A DNA stretch of 18,815 nt from Treponema sp. (GTDB lineage: Bacteria > Spirochaetota > Spirochaetia > Treponematales > Treponemataceae): NCBI GenBank assembly GCA_017421145.1, contig JAFOTA010000065.1, positions 1 through 18,815 of the forward strand, in the 5' to 3' direction. Positions 1 to 6,970 of the stretch are shown in pieces. Numbering within the stretch: the stretch's first letter is position 1; each line of letters starts with the position of its first letter. The translations under genes and the position numbers were made by a program. The notes below the pieces were generated by a model. The model did not search any database. It had not been told where the DNA came from and was given only the letters and a program-made list of their open reading frames with translations.

Positions 1-1
1 C

Positions 2-100
2 ATCATCTTCTTCTGGGTGGCCCGTATGATTATGGCCGGCGAGGAATACCAAAACGAAGTGCCGTTCAAGAATGTGTACTTCACGGGTATTGTGAGAGAC
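2..100 (+). CDS. valS: Valyl-tRNA synthetase fragment (partial at both ends)
   Basis: Read in the frame starting at base 2, this gives 33 residues that match the class I valyl-tRNA synthetase core just before the KMSKS loop: [11 protein letters not shown], then [13 protein letters not shown]. ValS charges tRNA-Val with valine in the cytoplasm. The gene runs off the left edge. After the Asp at 98-100 the family would continue with a short linker and a KMSKS-type motif, but here the frame runs into unrelated sequence, so the match stops abruptly. The next recognisable coding sequence is on the opposite strand and starts within 4 bases. I infer a chimeric junction near base 100 rather than a real gene end. 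The family call is confident; its membership of the same genome as the rest is doubtful. Confidence 0.8.
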
Positions 101-103
101 AAT

Positions 104-316
104 CTATTTCAGATCTTCTGCTTTGTATTTCTTCGCCACATTGGAGTAGACGATACTTCTGATGATATTGGCTGCCGCTCTTCTGAGATCTTCCTCACTG
201 AGCGTACCGTTCTTCAAGCCTTCCGCAAGAGTCTTGTTGTAGACCTTGTCTCCCGGCATGATCATGTCGTTGCCGTTGGCCACGGCCTGATCGGAATGTC
301 CCTGACCCGGTTCCCT
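104..316 (-). CDS. GH3 family glycosidase, C-terminal fragment
   Basis: The last ~68 residues of an open frame that ends with TAG at 106-104 carry a GH3 beta-glucosidase C-terminal pattern: a GNDMIMPGD motif, then [18 protein letters not shown]. In GH3 enzymes this lies in the C-terminal sub-domain and precedes the terminal helix. The upstream catalytic domains are missing. The frame continues without a stop into a protein of different character (the lipoprotein entry), and the change occurs near residues PGQG, about base 310-316. GH3 enzymes hydrolyse terminal beta-linked sugars. Because the piece is joined to unrelated sequence on both sides within 220 bases, I regard it as part of a chimeric end. 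Whether the stop is the natural end or was made by the junction cannot be told. Confidence 0.65.
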   Translation of the reverse strand, partial: REPGQGHSDQAVANGNDMIMPGDKVYNKTLAEGLKNGTLSEEDLRRAAANIIRSIVYSNVAKKYKAEDLK

Positions 317-927
317 TTTTGAAGCTTCGTTTTCCATCCTTGCAATTTCCGATGCAAAAGCAAAGCCGTTTCCAGGATAATTTTTTATCATCGAAAATAT
401 TTTTTTATGGTAATCAGAATAGGGTTTTTCAATGCACCATAGATTGTAGATGCCGGGGAAAGAAGAGTCTCCTTCTTCAAGCAAAGCCGCGCATCTGTAA
501 AAAATGATTTCATCATCTGCGGATTCAACGTCCAGATTTTTTGTGAGCGAAATTATTTTTTTATAGTTTTTTTGATTGAGCAGTTCCTGAAGATAAAGCG
601 CCAGGAATTTTTCATCATTCTGAGATTTGTAAAGATTCGCCGCATATTTCAGGGCATTCTTTTCAGAGCTTATGGAAACCAGTTCTTTTGCAGCAAGATA
701 GACGGTCAGCTTTGATTTTGAAGAAAGTGCCTTTTGAAAATATTTTTCGGAAGCTTTGCTTTCATTTTCTGATTCAGCCTGCAAGCCTAAAAAATAATTC
801 ACATCGCTTCCGTATTTTTTTGAAATCTCCTCGGGCAAAACTTCTGCCTTTGCTTTCGTGCATCCGGTTGTGAAAACAAGGCAGAAAAGAAGCCAGAAGG
901 AAACAAGTTGAAACCTGTTTTTGACAT
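317..927 (-). CDS. Lipoprotein with helical repeats, truncated and frameshifted (possible lytic transglycosylase N-part)
   Basis: The frame is open from at least 923 down to the junction near 316. Its first residues form a lipoprotein signal peptide, [17 protein letters not shown] followed by a TTGC lipobox, with Cys at about 860-862. The mature part is Lys/Glu/Ser/Ala-rich and helical, like the TPR-like superhelix of Slt-type lytic transglycosylases; no catalytic domain remains. No normal start codon lies in this frame ahead of the signal peptide. An ATG at 927-925, with AAGG 7 bases upstream, sits in another frame, and one extra A in the five-A run at 918-922 would join them (MSKNRFQ...). 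The call as an outer-membrane or periplasmic lipoprotein is fairly firm; lytic transglycosylase is a guess. It starts 21 bases after the LysM gene ends, so the two probably share a transcript. Read literally from the in-frame TTG at 838, it is one open frame with the GH3 piece down to 104. Confidence 0.55.
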
Positions 928-947
928 GGCAAATCCTTGCGAAAAAA

Positions 948-3900
948 TTACTCAGCAGGAATCAGAAGAACCTGACCTGATTTTATTTTATTTGCATCTG
1001 TGATTCCGTTGTGCTTCGCAATGCTGTCATAGCGGTACGGAGTCTTGTAGTAGGCATTTGAAATGTCCCACAAAGTGTCTCCCCAGACTACGGTGTATTT
1101 GATGTCGGAACCGCTAGTTGCCGTTGGATTTTTTTTTACAGGGACAACAGATTCAGGATTCGCAGCCACTATAATCGTATCTTCTTTTGCAGGAATTACG
1201 ACCTGGGGCTTCGGCTCCACTTTTTTTGCAGGCTCAAAAATCTTCGGTCTTCTTACTGCAAGCTCTTCATCTCCGCCGGTAATCTTCTTTTCTTCAGAGA
1301 CGATTCTTTCCGATACAGTCTCTTTTACGGAAGGAGTCTTTTCGACCTGAGCCGGTGTCGTTTCAGCTGCGGCAGATTCTGGTTCCTTAGCAACTTGTTC
1401 GATTGCGACGGAATCTGATTCAGGCTCCACGACTATCTCTGCACGTGGTTCGCCCATGGATGTGACGTTTGAATTTGACTTGACGGTTTCGGCCGTCTTT
1501 GTATCTGCAATCTCCGGTCCCGTTTTTTTGCTTCCGCTTGCACCGCGTGACTGGAGCACCAGTATGCAGATTACGGCAACACAAGCTGCAAGAGCCGCAA
1601 GAAGGAAAATCATGAGCTTTTTGTTTCCCTTGTCTTCACGGTTTTCATCCTCGGCATAAGGATCATATTCAGAACTTGTCCTGACGTTTTTCTTCGCTTT
1701 CTTTGATTTTTTCTTTCCGGCAGTCGGATCCTTAAATCCTTCCGTCTCACCTTCAAACACTGCGTCGGTATCATCGAAGTCGCCGAAGATTGCTTTTGTC
1801 TCAGAATCTTCTTTTTCAGATGCAGCGTCCATGGCAAGAGGTGAATCATCAAAATCCGGGTAATCAAAATCTGTGCCGCCGGTCGGACTTGAAAGGGAAT
1901 TGAAAGGATCGTCAAAGTCAGGCAAACCGGAAGATTCAGATCCGCTTGGCTCCGAAGTCTTGTCAAGATTGTCGAAATCCGGAAGATCCATTCCGTCAAT
2001 ATCAAATTTAGTATCGTCCGAAGCTTTTGTTTCAGTTGCAGCGCTTCCGTCATCACCAAAATCAGGAAGGGAAAGGCTGTCCGTATCCGCGCTTCCGTCT
2101 TCTCCAAAATCAGGGAGATCAAGGCTTTCTGTACTTGCACTTTCATCTTCAGCAGATTCAGGGAGAGAGATGCTTTCTGTATCCGCACTTCCGTCTTCTC
2201 CAAAGTCCGGGAGATCAAGGCTTTCAGAAGGAGATTCAGGCTCGGCTTCTATCGTTTCATTTGCGTCAGGTTCAGCAGCGTCGGTCAAATCTGCGTCATC
2301 AAAATCTGGGAGATCAAGGCCGATTTCAGAATCAACTACCGGTGTCTCCTCAGTTTCCGGCACTGCAATAGGCTCTATGTTCTGGTCAACCGCAAATTCC
2401 GGCTCTGATTCAGTGCTCAGATCAACATCGCCGAAATCAGGAAGCTCCAGATCATCAACGGAGAATGAAGATTCGTCCGAAGAAACAGGGGCTTCATCAA
2501 CGGATTCTGAATCTGTTGTTTCTGCAGCTGGCTCCGGTTCGGTGAATTCAGGCTCTACAAGCGAGAGATCCTTTTCCACCTGAGCTGAATCAAGCTCATT
2601 TTCTGTATCGGTATCGGCAGGGAGAGTAAAATCACCAAGGGAACTGTCATCAAAATCTGCTGAGGCATCGGTTCCAAGCTCATCGAATGTCGGGAGTGAA
2701 AAATCAAAATTGCTTTCGGTTTCCAGCTCCGGCACTGATTCTTCAGGCACAGGCTCCGCTTCGGCTTGCGCTGTTTTTTCAGCAGGCTCTTCGGCTGTTT
2801 CAGTAGGAAGATCATCAAACTCAGGAAGATCGTATGAGCTTTCAGAAGTCTCCGGAGTTTCTGCAGCAGAGGGTTCGGAAGGCACATCAAATGCCGTTTC
2901 ATCAGCAAAACCGCTTTCAGGCTCCTCAGGAATGTCCGGTGCTTCAACTCCCGGTTCTTCCGGTTCAGATGTCATGGAAAGTTCCGGTTCAAGCTCCATT
3001 TCTCCGATATCATCAAGCTCAAGGTCAGAAAAATCAGGAGGTGCAATGTCCAGGTCAACATCGGCTTTTTCTTCTGCGATGGGTTCTGAATTTTCCGCTG
3101 CGTCTATCTGCGGTTCAAATGCAGGCTCCGGTTCAGGGTCAGAATCCGTGCGTGTTTCATCAAAGAGGCTTGAATCCAAAAGCGTCGGCGGCACCTGGAA
3201 TTCATCCTCTGCGCTTGTGGTGGAAGTCTCCGGTTCACTAAGCGGCGGCTCGGCTTCTATATCATCAGATTCGGAATCATCGACGAAAGAAAATCCGGTT
3301 CCGTCTTTGTCCACGAAACGATCGTCTTTTTTGTTGTCTCCTTCATCATTGAACAAATCCGGGGGAATGAGCATGTCCTGATCAGTGAGCGGCTTGTCGG
3401 AAACAATGTCATCGTCAATGATCTGGGAATCGGTCAAAAATTCATCGGAAATCTGGGCATCTTCAATTGAATCCACATCAAGCGAAGCCAAATCGATCGT
3501 AGTGTCATCTATGTCGTCCAAATCTTCGGAAATATGGGTCAAATCAGAAACAGGGTCAAAATTGAATTCTTCGTCATTCGGGCTGTTGAGTATGGAATCA
3601 ACCGCAGCGACTCCAGGCATGATTTCATCGGAAGAATCATTGAGCGCAAAATTCGCCGGGCTTTGTCTTTCTTCAAGCGTCCGTGAAACAAGGCTCACCT
3701 GCACCTGAGTGGATTTACCGGTTTCCTGATCTTTTACCTGAGCATGGAGCTTATTGTCAGAATCTAAATTCAATTCGAGATTAAGGGTCGGCACACCGTT
3801 CGGATGAGGTTTCAGGTGGGAGATTTCCAGACTGTCAACGTATTCGGCATCTTCCATTGAATTTGTTTCTGAACGGTACAAATCAATCTGAACTTTTGTC

Positions 3901-4007
3901 TGATTGTCCTTTACCGTAGTAACTTCCAAATCCTTGGTTTCAATGCTGCCTTCTTCTAAAATCGGATAGAAAGACCCGTCTGCAAGTTTAATCCCGATAG
4001 ATTTCAT
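948..4007 (-). CDS. Envelope-spanning acidic protein: Hsp70 substrate-binding-like N-terminus, one TM helix, C-terminal LysM
   Basis: This is a 1019-residue protein with a clear ATG preceded by GAGGGG. Residues ~1-113 resemble the beta-sandwich of the Hsp70/DnaK substrate-binding domain (TKVQIDLYRSE, HPNGVPTLNLELNLDSDNKLHAQVKDQETGK). No ATPase domain is present. Residues ~114-765 are very rich in Asp, Glu, Ser and Pro and repeat short LPDF(G/D)(D/E) motifs, including four tandem 16-residue units. A Lys-rich stretch (KKKSKKAKK) precedes one membrane helix at ~798-818. A Pro/Glu/Lys-rich spacer then leads to a LysM domain at ~968-1017 (YTVVWGDTLWDISNAYY, ending in GQVLLIP). By the positive-inside rule the acidic part is cytoplasmic and the LysM lies in the periplasm on peptidoglycan. 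I do not know a named function. It may tether a cytoplasmic partner to the cell wall. Confidence 0.85.
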   Translation of the reverse strand: MKSIGIKLADGSFYPILEEGSIETKDLEVTTVKDNQTKVQIDLYRSETNSMEDAEYVDSLEISHLKPHPNGVPTLNLELNLDSDNKLHAQVKDQETGKSTQVQVSLVSRTLEERQSPANFALNDSSDEIMPGVAAVDSILNSPNDEEFNFDPVSDLTHISEDLDDIDDTTIDLASLDVDSIEDAQISDEFLTDSQIIDDDIVSDKPLTDQDMLIPPDLFNDEGDNKKDDRFVDKDGTGFSFVDDSESDDIEAEPPLSEPETSTTSAEDEFQVPPTLLDSSLFDETRTDSDPEPEPAFEPQIDAAENSEPIAEEKADVDLDIAPPDFSDLELDDIGEMELEPELSMTSEPEEPGVEAPDIPEEPESGFADETAFDVPSEPSAAETPETSESSYDLPEFDDLPTETAEEPAEKTAQAEAEPVPEESVPELETESNFDFSLPTFDELGTDASADFDDSSLGDFTLPADTDTENELDSAQVEKDLSLVEPEFTEPEPAAETTDSESVDEAPVSSDESSFSVDDLELPDFGDVDLSTESEPEFAVDQNIEPIAVPETEETPVVDSEIGLDLPDFDDADLTDAAEPDANETIEAEPESPSESLDLPDFGEDGSADTESISLPESAEDESASTESLDLPDFGEDGSADTDSLSLPDFGDDGSAATETKASDDTKFDIDGMDLPDFDNLDKTSEPSGSESSGLPDFDDPFNSLSSPTGGTDFDYPDFDDSPLAMDAASEKEDSETKAIFGDFDDTDAVFEGETEGFKDPTAGKKKSKKAKKNVRTSSEYDPYAEDENREDKGNKKLMIFLLAALAACVAVICILVLQSRGASGSKKTGPEIADTKTAETVKSNSNVTSMGEPRAEIVVEPESDSVAIEQVAKEPESAAAETTPAQVEKTPSVKETVSERIVSEEKKITGGDEELAVRRPKIFEPAKKVEPKPQVVIPAKEDTIIVAANPESVVPVKKNPTATSGSDIKYTVVWGDTLWDISNAYYKTPYRYDSIAKHNGITDANKIKSGQVLLIPAE
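2028..2219 (-). repeat. Four tandem 16-codon repeats in the acidic region
   Basis: Read on the minus strand, these 192 bases encode four back-to-back 16-residue units: LDLPDFGEDGSADTES, ISLPESAEDESASTES, LDLPDFGEDGSADTDS and LSLPDFGDDGSAATET. At DNA level the 38-base blocks at 2092-2129 and 2188-2225 differ at two positions, and a more diverged copy starts at 2044. This points to recent duplication, and the number of units may vary between strains. Confidence 0.9.
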
Positions 4008-4036
4008 AAATACCCCTCTTTTAAACTACTACCTTA

Positions 4037-4065
4037 ATTCTAACTATCGGTATGATTAAAATCAA
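4037..4065 (-). promoter_or_regulatory. Sigma70-type promoter for the LysM gene
   Basis: On the minus strand, TTGATT at 4065-4060 and TAGAAT at 4042-4037 are separated by exactly 17 bases. The predicted transcript start lies about 22-24 bases ahead of the ATG, leaving room for the GAGGGG ribosome-binding site. Confidence 0.6.
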
Positions 4066-4112
4066 GGTTTAGAATAGAGCCGTCCGAAAAGTTCAGTTTT
4101 TCTGCGCGGACT

Positions 4113-4144
4113 AAAAAAAATGACCGCCCATCATGCGGACGGCC
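4113..4144 (-). terminator. Rho-independent terminator of the secreted YD-repeat protein gene
   Basis: The minus-strand RNA forms an 8-pair stem, GGCCGUCC with GGGCGGUC (two G-U pairs), with a 7-base loop. One A and eight U follow. It starts about 18 bases after the stop codon of the gene at 4163-4999 and lies ahead of the LysM gene promoter, so it separates the two units. Confidence 0.8.
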
Positions 4145-4162
4145 AAATGATGAATCTTCCCG

Positions 4163-4999
4163 TTATTTATAGGAATATGTTATGGTTGACTGTGTCTGAA
4201 GCTCGTTCACCGTGCCTCCGAATTTTTCAGAAACAAGATAGACGGAGATTTTGGTCGGGTTTCCGTTTGTGTCGCTGTTGTAGATTTCGCGCTGATACAA
4301 AACACCCTTGCCGTTGTATGTCTGGATTTCAGTAAGCACGTTCTTTGCATCATAGCGGTACACAAGCTTTGAAGTAAGCTGTCCGCCCACGTCCGTGTAT
4401 TCGATCTGTGCCAAAAGACCTGCATCGTTGTACGTGTAGATTTCGTGCCTGTCCAAAGAACCGTCACCATAGTAGCGGAAGATTTCGGCAGGCTTTCCGA
4501 CGTTCGTGTTCGTTGAGATTGCCCTTACCAAAAGCTTTCCTGCGCCGTCATAATAGGATTCGGTCACTTTGTTGGTTTTCTGGTTGTATTCATAGATTGT
4601 CTTTCCGGTAAGATTTCCGTCACCGTCATATTCGCTTTCGGAAGTTATGCGTCCTGTGGTGTCATATTCGCATGTGGTCTTCCAGATTACGGCCTCCTGT
4701 GCATTGTAGAACGTTGATGAGCTAAGGTGTGATTTTGAATCATAGGCATATACTACCTTGTCAACCACGGCATCCTTTGCATTGTAGCCCGTACATTCGA
4801 TTTCCTGGCCTGCATTGTTGTACATATGGACGTACTTGACTGCAACTGAGCGGTATGTCGAGCCGAATTTTGATACGATCGTATAATTCGTCTTCGTGTA
4901 GTTAGAAATGTTTCCCTTTGGTGTAATCGAATGAGTATCAAATGCTGATGCACTGAACGCAACCAGTGCAGTTGCCGCTAACATTAAAATTCTTTTCAT
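4163..4999 (-). CDS. Secreted protein with YD-like repeats, function unknown
   Basis: The start is set at the ATG at 4999-4997 because a strong GGAGG lies 6 bases upstream; the frame is open further up to a Met at 5017. The 278-residue product has a classical signal peptide (MKRILMLAATALVAFSASA, cleavage expected before FD), so it is exported. The mature part is built of short repeated segments of the type Y-(D/N)-x-x-G-x-L followed by a beta-strand, for example EYDGDGNLTGKTIYEY, SYYDGAGKLL, YRYDAKNVLTEIQTYNGKGVL. These resemble YD/RHS or MORN-like beta repeats, but no RHS core, toxin tip or catalytic motif is present. It is Tyr/Asn/Thr-rich, which suits a surface or periplasmic beta-rich protein. 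It is a monocistronic unit with its own terminator. I do not recognise a named family. Confidence 0.75.
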   Translation of the reverse strand: MKRILMLAATALVAFSASAFDTHSITPKGNISNYTKTNYTIVSKFGSTYRSVAVKYVHMYNNAGQEIECTGYNAKDAVVDKVVYAYDSKSHLSSSTFYNAQEAVIWKTTCEYDTTGRITSESEYDGDGNLTGKTIYEYNQKTNKVTESYYDGAGKLLVRAISTNTNVGKPAEIFRYYGDGSLDRHEIYTYNDAGLLAQIEYTDVGGQLTSKLVYRYDAKNVLTEIQTYNGKGVLYQREIYNSDTNGNPTKISVYLVSEKFGGTVNELQTQSTITYSYK

Positions 5000-5034
5000 A
5001 AGATTCCTCCAGACCAAATTGCCTGATGCATTCT

Positions 5035-5078
5035 ATTGTACCCTAAAACTAGAGTTTTTAGATATTTTTATAATTATA
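5035..5078 (-). promoter_or_regulatory. Candidate promoter region with a near-palindrome
   Basis: The minus strand upstream of the secreted protein gene holds two candidate -10 boxes, TATAAT at 5078-5073 and TACAAT at 5040-5035; neither has a convincing -35. Between them, 5043-5061 is a near-perfect palindrome (AAAACT, AG, AGTTTT, flanked by CTA and TAG) that could bind a dimeric regulator. The surroundings are very A/T-rich, so chance palindromes are possible. Confidence 0.35.
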
Positions 5079-5151
5079 CACTATTTTTCGGAAGAAAAAA
5101 AGAGAATATATAGAAAAATTTACGGCGGCCAAACTTGACCGGGCTGCTCTC

Positions 5152-6216
5152 CTAATCAAAAGACAAATCTTTTTGGTCAACGACGCTGGTTCTTGAAAAA
5201 GTGCATGCCCTTACGACCACGTTCCTCAGCTGCCTTATGTTTCCCGTCCAATTGTGGCTTTTCAGCGCACGGAGGGCATCTTTCGTAAGCGTCTTGTTCT
5301 TTTCGGCGGCATATTCCACGGCCAGATCCGTTATGTCATCGGTGCGGCAGTTAAGGTCAGGAACCCTAAGCCTAAGCACGTTGATCCTGCTGTACAAATC
5401 CGCGCGGAATTTCTTTTCCCTGACCAATCTGTCAATGTCGGCATTCGTTGCAAAAATGAACCTGCCGGTAAAGATTTCTTCCCTGTCGCTTCCTTTCTGC
5501 CTGAATTTACGTTCCGAAATCACAGTGAGGAGCTTTGACTGCATTTCCAGGGGGATTTCAGTTATCTCGTCAAAAAACAAGGTTCCGCCCTGAGCCATAC
5601 GCAGGACACCTTCCTTTGCAGAAACTCCGGTATAAGTGTTTTTCGCTATGCCGAACAAATCGCCTTCAACGGAATTCAGGTTTGATTCTGCCATGGTGAA
5701 GCTTATGAACGGCCTGTCCTTTCTCTTTGAATTCTGATGGATTATCATTGCGTCATGGGTTTTTCCGGCTCCCAGATTTCCCAAAAGAAGCACGTTTTCA
5801 TCGGACTGGGATGCACAGAGCAAGCGCCTGTAGTATTCTTCGACCAGATTTTCGGGAACGTCAAAAGTCGTGCGCATCGGCGAAAGATGGTATTCCGATT
5901 CGACTGAAAGACGGAGCATAAGGTCGTTGCCTTCATCGATGAACTTTGCCTTGGGGAACCTTTCCCATTCGGAAGAAGAAAACAAGCCTGCTCCAGAAAC
6001 AAAATAGCACCTTATCCTGTTTTTCCAGAAAGAATCATATACGCGCGAAAAAGCTTCGGCATCGAAATCAGAAATAACGGCGACAGGACGGCATGTTTCG
6101 GGAAAACCACAGGTATCCTGCAGCCAGAAAACGAGAAACGTATCTCCCAGCACGCAATTGCACCAGTCTGCCAACGACGGATTTTTTGAGAAAACGGCTA
6201 CAATGTGATTTTTCAT
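5152..6216 (-). CDS. NtrC-type AAA+ ATPase lacking GAFTGA and a DNA-binding domain
   Basis: The product has 354 residues. Residues ~1-120 form an N-terminal domain I cannot place; it may be a degenerate receiver-like fold. The AAA+ domain has Walker A GNLGAGKT (146-153), Walker B TLFFDE (212-217), a sensor I Asn near 258, arginine-finger positions in FRADLYSRINV (270-280) and sensor II GNIRQLRN (325-332). This is the bacterial enhancer-binding protein family, whose members remodel sigma54 RNA polymerase. The loop that normally reads GAFTGA reads NTYTGV (193-198), and the protein stops just after the AAA+ domain with no Fis-type helix-turn-helix. So it probably does not open sigma54 promoters in the standard way. 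It is the last gene of the ctpA operon, 7 bases after the WecG-like gene, with only a weak ribosome-binding site. Confidence 0.8.
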   Translation of the reverse strand: MKNHIVAVFSKNPSLADWCNCVLGDTFLVFWLQDTCGFPETCRPVAVISDFDAEAFSRVYDSFWKNRIRCYFVSGAGLFSSSEWERFPKAKFIDEGNDLMLRLSVESEYHLSPMRTTFDVPENLVEEYYRRLLCASQSDENVLLLGNLGAGKTHDAMIIHQNSKRKDRPFISFTMAESNLNSVEGDLFGIAKNTYTGVSAKEGVLRMAQGGTLFFDEITEIPLEMQSKLLTVISERKFRQKGSDREEIFTGRFIFATNADIDRLVREKKFRADLYSRINVLRLRVPDLNCRTDDITDLAVEYAAEKNKTLTKDALRALKSHNWTGNIRQLRNVVVRACTFSRTSVVDQKDLSFD

Positions 6217-6223
6217 GGTCTTT

Positions 6224-6970
6224 TCAAGCGTTGTCCTTTTTGAAAAGCTTGTACCAGATCAAAAGGATCTTGAACTTCATGTATGGGAAAATCAGGAAGA
6301 TTTTGAACGGATTGTGCTTGATTTCTTCCCAGATTTCCAGTCCCTTGTCGAATTTTTTCTCGGAGATCCTGTTTATGCGCTCACCGAAAATCCCGATGAT
6401 GTCCTTTTGATAGAGGAAAATGCTTGATGAAAAGCTGTTCCTGCGGTTATATGCCCAGCAATCCTTTTCCTTGATTCCTTCGCTGACCAGAACGAGAGAC
6501 GGAGATGCCTTGTAGATTGCCTGAACGATGTCATTTTCGATGTTGCGCGGGTAAAAACCAACGTAGCGTCCCACAATCTGAAGATCCTTGAACGTAGTGC
6601 GCACGTTTTTTTCCGCAGCCATGAGAGTCTTTTTGCGTCCGCCGAGCAGATAGGCAGATTTGAAATGTGATTCCAGCACGCTCAATATGGATATTATTGC
6701 ATTGAACGGATTATAGCGGACAGGCACCGGCTTTTTGAGCTTTTTTGCGCCTTTGAGTATGCTCTTGGAAATCGGGAGGATTAAATCTGCATTCTGAACG
6801 CAACGGCTGTATTCGCCCTTTCTTCTTGCCTTTAGCAGATCCCAGACGGAGAGAAACACAATCTGCTTTGTTCCAGGCTGTGCTTCCATCTCCATGATTT
6901 TTTCCTCAATGTCCTGTACCTCGCAGATATCTACCGGTACGTCCAATACCTTTATTCTCTGAATTGCCAT
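6224..6970 (-). CDS. WecG/TagA/CpsF-family glycosyltransferase-like protein, degenerate active site
   Basis: The ATG at 6970-6968 is chosen because GGAG and AAGG motifs lie just upstream and the length (248 residues) suits the family; the open frame extends further back inside rsmE. The order of elements matches GT26 enzymes, which add N-acetylmannosaminuronate or N-acetylmannosamine to lipid-linked sugars in teichoic-acid and enterobacterial common antigen synthesis: NADLILPISKSI (60-71), AYLLGGRKKTL (106-116), IVGRYVGFYP (132-141), SLVLVSEG (158-165). The usual ADxxxPDGxG motif, with its proposed catalytic Asp, reads ADLILPISKS, so that Asp is absent. A hydrophobic, basic C-terminus (~222-246) would hold it on the inner membrane, as in TagA. 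The start overlaps the end of rsmE by 19 bases, so translation is coupled. Substrate unknown. Confidence 0.65.
   Translation of the reverse strand: MAIQRIKVLDVPVDICEVQDIEEKIMEMEAQPGTKQIVFLSVWDLLKARRKGEYSRCVQNADLILPISKSILKGAKKLKKPVPVRYNPFNAIISILSVLESHFKSAYLLGGRKKTLMAAEKNVRTTFKDLQIVGRYVGFYPRNIENDIVQAIYKASPSLVLVSEGIKEKDCWAYNRRNSFSSSIFLYQKDIIGIFGERINRISEKKFDKGLEIWEEIKHNPFKIFLIFPYMKFKILLIWYKLFKKDNA

Noticed and set aside
1873..3708. Several long open frames on the plus strand, Ser-rich, opposite the LysM gene
   Set aside because: They arise from the biased Asp/Glu/Ser codons of the acidic gene on the other strand. They have no ribosome-binding sites and very low-complexity products.
5105..5151. 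Terminator after the AAA+ gene (CGGUC and GGCCG stem)
   Set aside because: The stem is only five pairs with a wobble, and the U-run lies several bases away; too weak to call.
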